Below are positions 59,329 through 64,000 of a stretch of DNA of 64,000 nt, piece by piece. Within the stretch, counting starts at the first letter, position 1. The number at the start of each line of letters is the position of its first letter. The stretch comes from Boletus sp. NGJ (Eukaryota > Basidiomycota > Agaricomycetes > Boletales > Boletaceae). A program made the translations under genes and the position numbers. The stretch lies in NCBI GenBank assembly GCA_019096195.1, contig JAGTXK010000219.1:682001-746000 (forward strand). The letters are read 5' to 3'. Below the pieces are notes generated by a model, which did not search any database, had not been told where the DNA came from, and saw only the letters and a program-made list of their open reading frames with translations.

Positions 59329-61061
59329 ATGTTTACCAGACATGCACCGAGTCTCTTCCGTCTTGTCCGCGCCCTTGCAACTAAACCCTCCCCTCCCCAT
59401 CCTCCCCGTCTCCTTCGCCCATATGACCTCGCTTTGCAGCTCAAGCAGCTCTCCACAGACGGAAACGTCGACGCCGCCGTCCAGCGCCTCCGCTCCGTGC
59501 CCAGAGATGCACAGAACGTCCCCGTATGGAACACCATGCTCTCCCTCTGCATGTCCCACAAAAAGTTCCAGCTTGCATATGCGCTCTTCATCGACGTGAG
59601 TCCTTCCCCTGTCCTCCTCCGCAACCTCCCTTATCGCCCGTGCAGATGAAACGTCGCGGTTTCTCTCCAAACATCCCTACATTCGTAACCATGTTCAAGG
59701 GTTTCTCCCAGATCTCTGACTGGTCAAACCACCCCAAACAGCTCGCTAATGCGCACGCCCTGTTCCAATACTACCTCGAGTACACACACTCCATTAAGCA
59801 CCACGATCCCGGCAACATCGCACAACTCTCTCTCACCCCCCTTGTCATCTACATATCCATCCTCGGTACCGCGGGTGATATTCAAAAGATGTTCGATGTC
59901 TACTTTGCCATGGACCAAGACGGTCCCCACGCGCCAGATCGATACGTATTCACAGCCATGCTCCGTGCCATTACAAACCACCAGGAACGCGCTGGTGTCA
60001 TGTCTGTTCGCGATACCGCCGCCTCAGATGCAAAACATGTTTGGTTGCAAATCGAAAAGGCCATGCAAAAGCGTCCGGATTTCGAGCTCGACTCCCACCT
60101 TATTACAGCAACCATACATGCCCTCACCCGTGGTCGACCAGCCGATCAGAATCTTGCGCTAGACATCATCGCCCACCACCTCGGTCTCACAAGACCCGGT
60201 CACCCAGACTCCTTCAGACTGTCCCCCCATCTCAACTACTGGACTCTCGATGCTGCCCTTCAAGTCTGCCTTGCAATGCAGAAATTCAGACTCTGTGTTC
60301 ATTTCATGCATCTCATCATGGACAATATTGATTTCGATCGACCGGACGTCCGCTCGCTCGTGGCCAGGTCACACGTTCACAAGCTTCTGCGTGCCCATGC
60401 ATCCCTCGCCATGTTTGCCTCCCCTCACGAGTCCTCCCAAGCTATCGACATACTCGAATGGTGCCTGAAGCACGATGCTATATATGACATTCCCGATTTG
60501 CGCCCCGACATGCGGACCTATCACCTCGTGCTCATGACTTGCCTCCGCACCGGCGATTGGGAAGGCGCCATCAAGTCATTTCGGCTTATGACGGGCATCC
60601 AGACAGATTCCTTCAATGAATCCGATGGTAAAACCTCTCCCAGGGTCCAGAAGCGGCCTGAGGGCAGGAGCCTCGCGCCAAACGTGGCAACGATGTCCTT
60701 CATCATGGGCACCGCGCTACAGACCAAAGACAGCACCAAGAGTTTGCAGGCAGTTTGGCTCTCAGAGTACGTTGGTTTTGACAATCTCCTCGGAGACACG
60801 GCCGCCGAACCGTATTATCGAGCATCCTTTGCCCGGGCGCTGGCGAGTGTCGTCGACCAATTGCTGGATGACCCGAGAACTGAACATCGTCGAGAGTGGT
60901 TTCTCTCGCTCAAAGCTCGCGCTCAGGAAGTGGTTCGCACCTTCGGGCGTACCCTCAGATCGGAGAAGTTTACGCTAGGCAACCAGACCACGTTGGCTCA
61001 GGAGGACGGCGCAGTCTTATTCGACCTTGCCGCGAGGAGCAGTAAACCTCGCAGTAATTAG
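59329..61061 (+). CDS. Mitochondrial pentatricopeptide-repeat protein
   Basis: Probable mitochondrial RNA-binding protein. Two exons (59329-59595, 59646-61061) give 560 residues. The N-terminus MFTRHAPSLFRLVRALATK looks like a mitochondrial presequence. Helical-hairpin repeats of PPR type are seen: VPVWNTMLSLCMSHKKFQLAYALFID and MKRRGFSPNIPTFVTMFKGFSQ, then PLVIYISILGTAGDIQKMFDVYFAMD, then RYVFTAMLRAITN, YWTLDAALQVCLAMQKFRLCVHFMHLI, and RTYHLVLMTCLRTGDWEGAIKSF. The specific family member (for example Rmd9, Dmr1 or Ccm1 type) is not clear. In fungi such proteins often stabilise or process one mitochondrial transcript. The start at 59329 is the first ATG in frame. Confidence 0.8.
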
Positions 61062-61254
61062 TGGCCTACCTCCGGATGTCGGACCTGGGTACTCCATTAT
61101 CACGCATAATAGAACTATATTCACAAGCTAGATGAGGCAAGCAATGTGTAGGAGACACAAACAACAGAAGCGTCCATGGCAGTCTATTTAGTAACTCTGC
61201 AGCCAAAAGTCCGACGGTAAGGAAAGTAAGAATTAACACAAGTGATAAGTCGAA

Positions 61255-63385
61255 TTACGCAATCGAATTCGGACGATCACCAAAATTTGAAGAGTCGCCC
61301 TTAAAGCGGGGCGACGGGGGAACGAAAAGGGTGTCTTCTGTCAGTGCCATTGACACTGGCTGATATGTGTGCGGAACTTCCCTAGTTAGTTCCGAGAGTC
61401 TGGGTCCCGAGAGGTTGCCCATTGGCATGGAGCCGAGTCTTCCAGGCGTCTTCCGAGTTCGATCGCTCTTTCCACGGCGTCTGCAGAGCAAGATGATCCC
61501 TCCAACGACAAGCACGATCAACACCAGGGCATTCAATGCCATAATACCGAGGATCGCTGGGAGAAATTTCGAGAGATTCTCTATAGCCGTGGCAACGTCG
61601 GTCGACAGCGTGACTGTCGCAGACCCAGACCCAGAGTTCGAAACATTGTAGGTGATATTAGTGTTCGGATTGCCACCTCGAACATTATGGAATTCGACAG
61701 AGGCTTGAGTGGGGTCGACGAGAGCAAGCATTTGAACGTACGGGTCGCCCATGTTCCCCGAGGAATTAAAGTCGCCAAAATCGTAAAGTGTGTAGATTGA
61801 GCGGAGAATATTATCACCAATTAACCAGTCACTAGACAGAGTCAGATGCATCACGACGCGGTATAGATCCAAAGAACCAACAATTGATCAGCACCCACAG
61901 ACACGCCCTGTGGAATGAAGGAGCCCACGCATGTATTTGGGTCACCCACAGCAGTAGGCGTGACATCGAGCGGATGGATGGGAAAGATCTGGTTGCTTGA
62001 CAAGCTGTCAACGGACGCTGCAATCAAGTAAAACATAGACATACCTTATTTGAAGGGCCATATCAATCTCGGCGTCGCATGGAACAAACCATTGACCTAT
62101 ACTGGAATTGTACTGTGCGCCGGAAACGCCACCGTAAATGGCTGTACACACGTCAGTAGGCGCGTACCTTGAGATATGTCCATCATCGTTTCGAAGACCA
62201 TCATTAACGAACAGCTTACGTGTATGATGTGCCACTGTCGAATAAAACAACGGCCTTGTTTGATGGCGCCGCAGCTACCGTGGTCGAGACGGCAACCGTC
62301 TGCGCTCCAACAATAAACAAGTCCAAAAGGACATTCCAGCGTGATGGTGCGGTGGTCGGCCATGTTGGGATCTTGTTTGTACTTGTCACGTTGGCATATA
62401 AGGGATCTGTTTCGCCAACGGTAAAGGTACCCTGGACACCGTCACCATTTGAAGTGCTTTGGAGTGAGAATGCAATGAAATTGGGCTCGCTCGGATTATC
62501 ATGGAAGAGGTTGTAAAGTAGCGTTCGTCCCGAGGACGATCCAGTCTGGTTCATCGCCGCATCGATATTTGAAAGAGAATCGAAACCAAGACCCATGATA
62601 CCTGCTGCCCCGTAGGACAAAGCTGGATTCTGAGCTGACGTAACATTCAAGTATGCTTGCTGGGGTACAGTGATGCTGTCCGAAACATTAGCCGTGTACA
62701 CTCAAGAGAGCCAGACGACCAAGATACCCTGCAAAGTCTACCGAAGCAGTGGATATTGGACCTTGTGCCCACCCAATGCCATACTATCCGGAATGAGTTT
62801 TTTTTACTTGATAGAGGCCGGACGCTGATAATACTTACTGTGAGGTTTAAGCTGGTCGGCTTAGTAAGTCATCAGTATGAGAATCACGACGGGAAACCAG
62901 GGTACTGACGCTAGCCTTGGCATTCGGGAGCGATCCGCTTGTGGACATTACCCAGAGATCTAAGAAGCGAGAATGGTCAAGGAGAACGGTTGGGGGACGC
63001 ACGACCTACCAGACGAGCCCGTGTCGAGTTGCACGGGGAACGCTGAAGCATGGATTAGATTCGGAATGCCAATGTGGGTGTGATGCAAATGCTTACAGAT
63101 GCCTCCAATGGTGACCTGTGAGACGACTGAGCGGGGGACGATTGACGCGAGAGGGAGAAAGACATACATTAGCAATGTAAACCAGGTCTTGTACGTCACT
63201 GGGGGTGAGTTGTGAGGTCAGTAGGAGGGGTGGGGGAGGTAGGTATACTTGAGGGAAAGGGATCCAGAGGTGTTGGAAGCTGCAAGCGTGGTGTCGGATG
63301 AAGGAGAGACTGAAAGGGCAGCTGAGCCACTTCGACGCTGGAAAGTGCGTCTGTGTACCGGCTGTACGGGTATTTTGATGCCCAT
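61255..63385 (-). CDS. Membrane-anchored aspartic protease (pepsin family A1)
   Basis: A pepsin-fold protease with a C-terminal transmembrane anchor. The first active Asp is in FPVQLDTGSSDLWVMS and the second in AVVLFDSGTSYTYAP; both are intact. Other blocks are VDFAGITVPQQAYLNVTS, AGIMGLGFDSLSNID, IPTWPTTAPSRWNV and WLIGDNILRSIYTLYDFG. A helix (ALVLIVLVVGGIILLCRRR) and a basic/Pro tail end the protein. At least seven introns are needed; one of 52 nt near 62677-62728 has a GGCTAAT branch point and restores DFAGITVPQQ. The ATG at 63385 (MGIKIPVQPVHRR) lies just after a hydrophobic stretch read in frame upstream (SLVVAFALFTLPT), so the real start with a signal peptide may be on an upstream exon. 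Likely a vacuolar or wall-linked yapsin-like enzyme. Confidence 0.88.
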
Positions 63386-63495
63386 GGTGGGGAGGGTAAA
63401 AAGAGCGAACGCGACGACGAGCGAGCGGGGGCTGTGTGGCTGTGTTGTACTACATTGTCCACTTTGCCGTTCCGATTCCGATTCCGACCCCCACC

Positions 63496-64000
63496 ATGAT
63501 GCCAGCCACGACGAGGAGATCCATCCTGCGCCTCATCAACCTCTCTGCCCAGCATTCCCCTTGTCCTTGCCATCGCTGCTCCTCCCCACACGGCGCCGCT
63601 GCGCTCAACCAGCTCAGACGGTTGGCGACACCCGTTCATGCCGTTCAGAAAGAGTATGCATTCGAGGTGCGCCCCAACCTCTCGCAACCCCTGCTCTCTG
63701 CAAATACTCTCTCCCAAGGTCGCTGCGTCCAACCTCAGGTTCGGAGAGGGCGTTACCCGCGAGGTTGGCATGGATCTCAAGAACATGAAAGCACGCAAGG
63801 TAAGTCTCACAGCCACCCGTCCTTTCCGTCTTTGCATCTCTACTTCCCAGGTCGGCGTCTTCACGGACCCCATCGTAGCCAAGCTCAGGCCAATGGCTGT
63901 CGTGTGTAATTCCTGCGAGACTTCCCCTTACTTTGACCCAGTCACCCTTCTCCTAGACTCTCGAGTCCCTACAATCTCAGGAGGATCTTCCCTTCGAAGT
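63496..64000 (+). CDS. Hydroxyacid-oxoacid transhydrogenase (ADHFE1-like), 5' part
   Basis: An iron-dependent alcohol dehydrogenase family enzyme; mitochondrial ADHFE1 moves hydride between 4-hydroxybutyrate and 2-oxoglutarate. Only the first exons are inside the window. The start at 63496 opens a presequence (MMPATTRRSILRLINL). Exon 1 ends EYAFE; the intron 63667-63718 leads to VAASNLRFGEGVTREVGMDL and KNMKARKVGVFTDPIVAKL. A further intron (about 63910 to 63957) leads to TLESLQSQEDLPFE, after which the window ends. The family's NAD and metal motifs lie beyond. The AASN-RFG-GVT-EVG-D block is diagnostic. Divergent from the protease, with 110 bp between the start codons. Confidence 0.85.

Overview
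The window is nuclear DNA from a filamentous basidiomycete, most likely an agaricomycete. Genes are dense and split by many 46-70 nt introns with fungal branch points (CTAAC/CTAAT types). Several genes fit this group: an ER-type HSP90 ending in HDEL, a Tom20 gene that can splice into a SET module, and long serine/proline-rich proteins. I assembled 28 to 29 protein genes, one intron-bearing tRNA and one long perfect-type hairpin. No transposon, virus-like element, CRISPR array or bacterial-type operon was seen. All protein calls come from reading translated motifs. No database search was run.

Layout. 0-10 kb: a small unknown gene at the left edge (-), the complex I assembly methyltransferase NDUFAF5 (+), acyl-protein thioesterase (-), tRNA methyltransferase Trm10 (+), tRNA-Asn, and the PP4 regulatory subunit Psy2/SMEK (-). 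10-19 kb: Tom20 with a downstream SET module, the NDR kinase Cbk1/Orb6, the TRAMP zinc-knuckle protein Air1/2 and a UEV-fold AKTIP/FTS-like protein (all +). 19-30 kb: inositol pyrophosphate kinase Vip1/Asp1 (-), a copper P1B-ATPase (+), and gamma-tubulin complex protein 3 (-). 30-46 kb: IQGAP, a WW/FF protein of the TCERG1/Urn1 type, GRP94, and a 1,022-residue low-complexity protein of unknown function (all +). 46-54 kb: a kelch protein with about five C-terminal membrane helices (-), a candidate ribonucleotide reductase inhibitor (+), a C2H2 zinc-finger protein (+), and a gene-poor stretch with the hairpin. 54-64 kb: Cid2 (+), a GILT thiol reductase-like protein (+), Yos1 (-), mitochondrial uL22 (+), Ost1 (+), a PPR protein (+), a membrane-anchored aspartic protease (-) and the start of a hydroxyacid-oxoacid transhydrogenase (+).

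Themes. Several genes serve mitochondria (NDUFAF5, Tom20, uL22m, PPR, transhydrogenase) and several serve the secretory pathway (GRP94, Ost1, Yos1, GILT, aspartic protease, kelch protein), but they are interleaved and do not form one system. The most unusual signal is the Tom20/SET locus. A strong donor inside the last Tom20 coding exon, a 19-nt microexon and the SET exons join in one frame, so one locus could make both a 200-residue Tom20 and a 553-residue Tom20-SET protein. Others are two GC-AG introns sharing the same donor (AAAG/GCGAGT), a third probable GC-AG intron, a 47-bp bidirectional gap between GCP3 and IQGAP, and a 91-nt hairpin upstream of Cid2.
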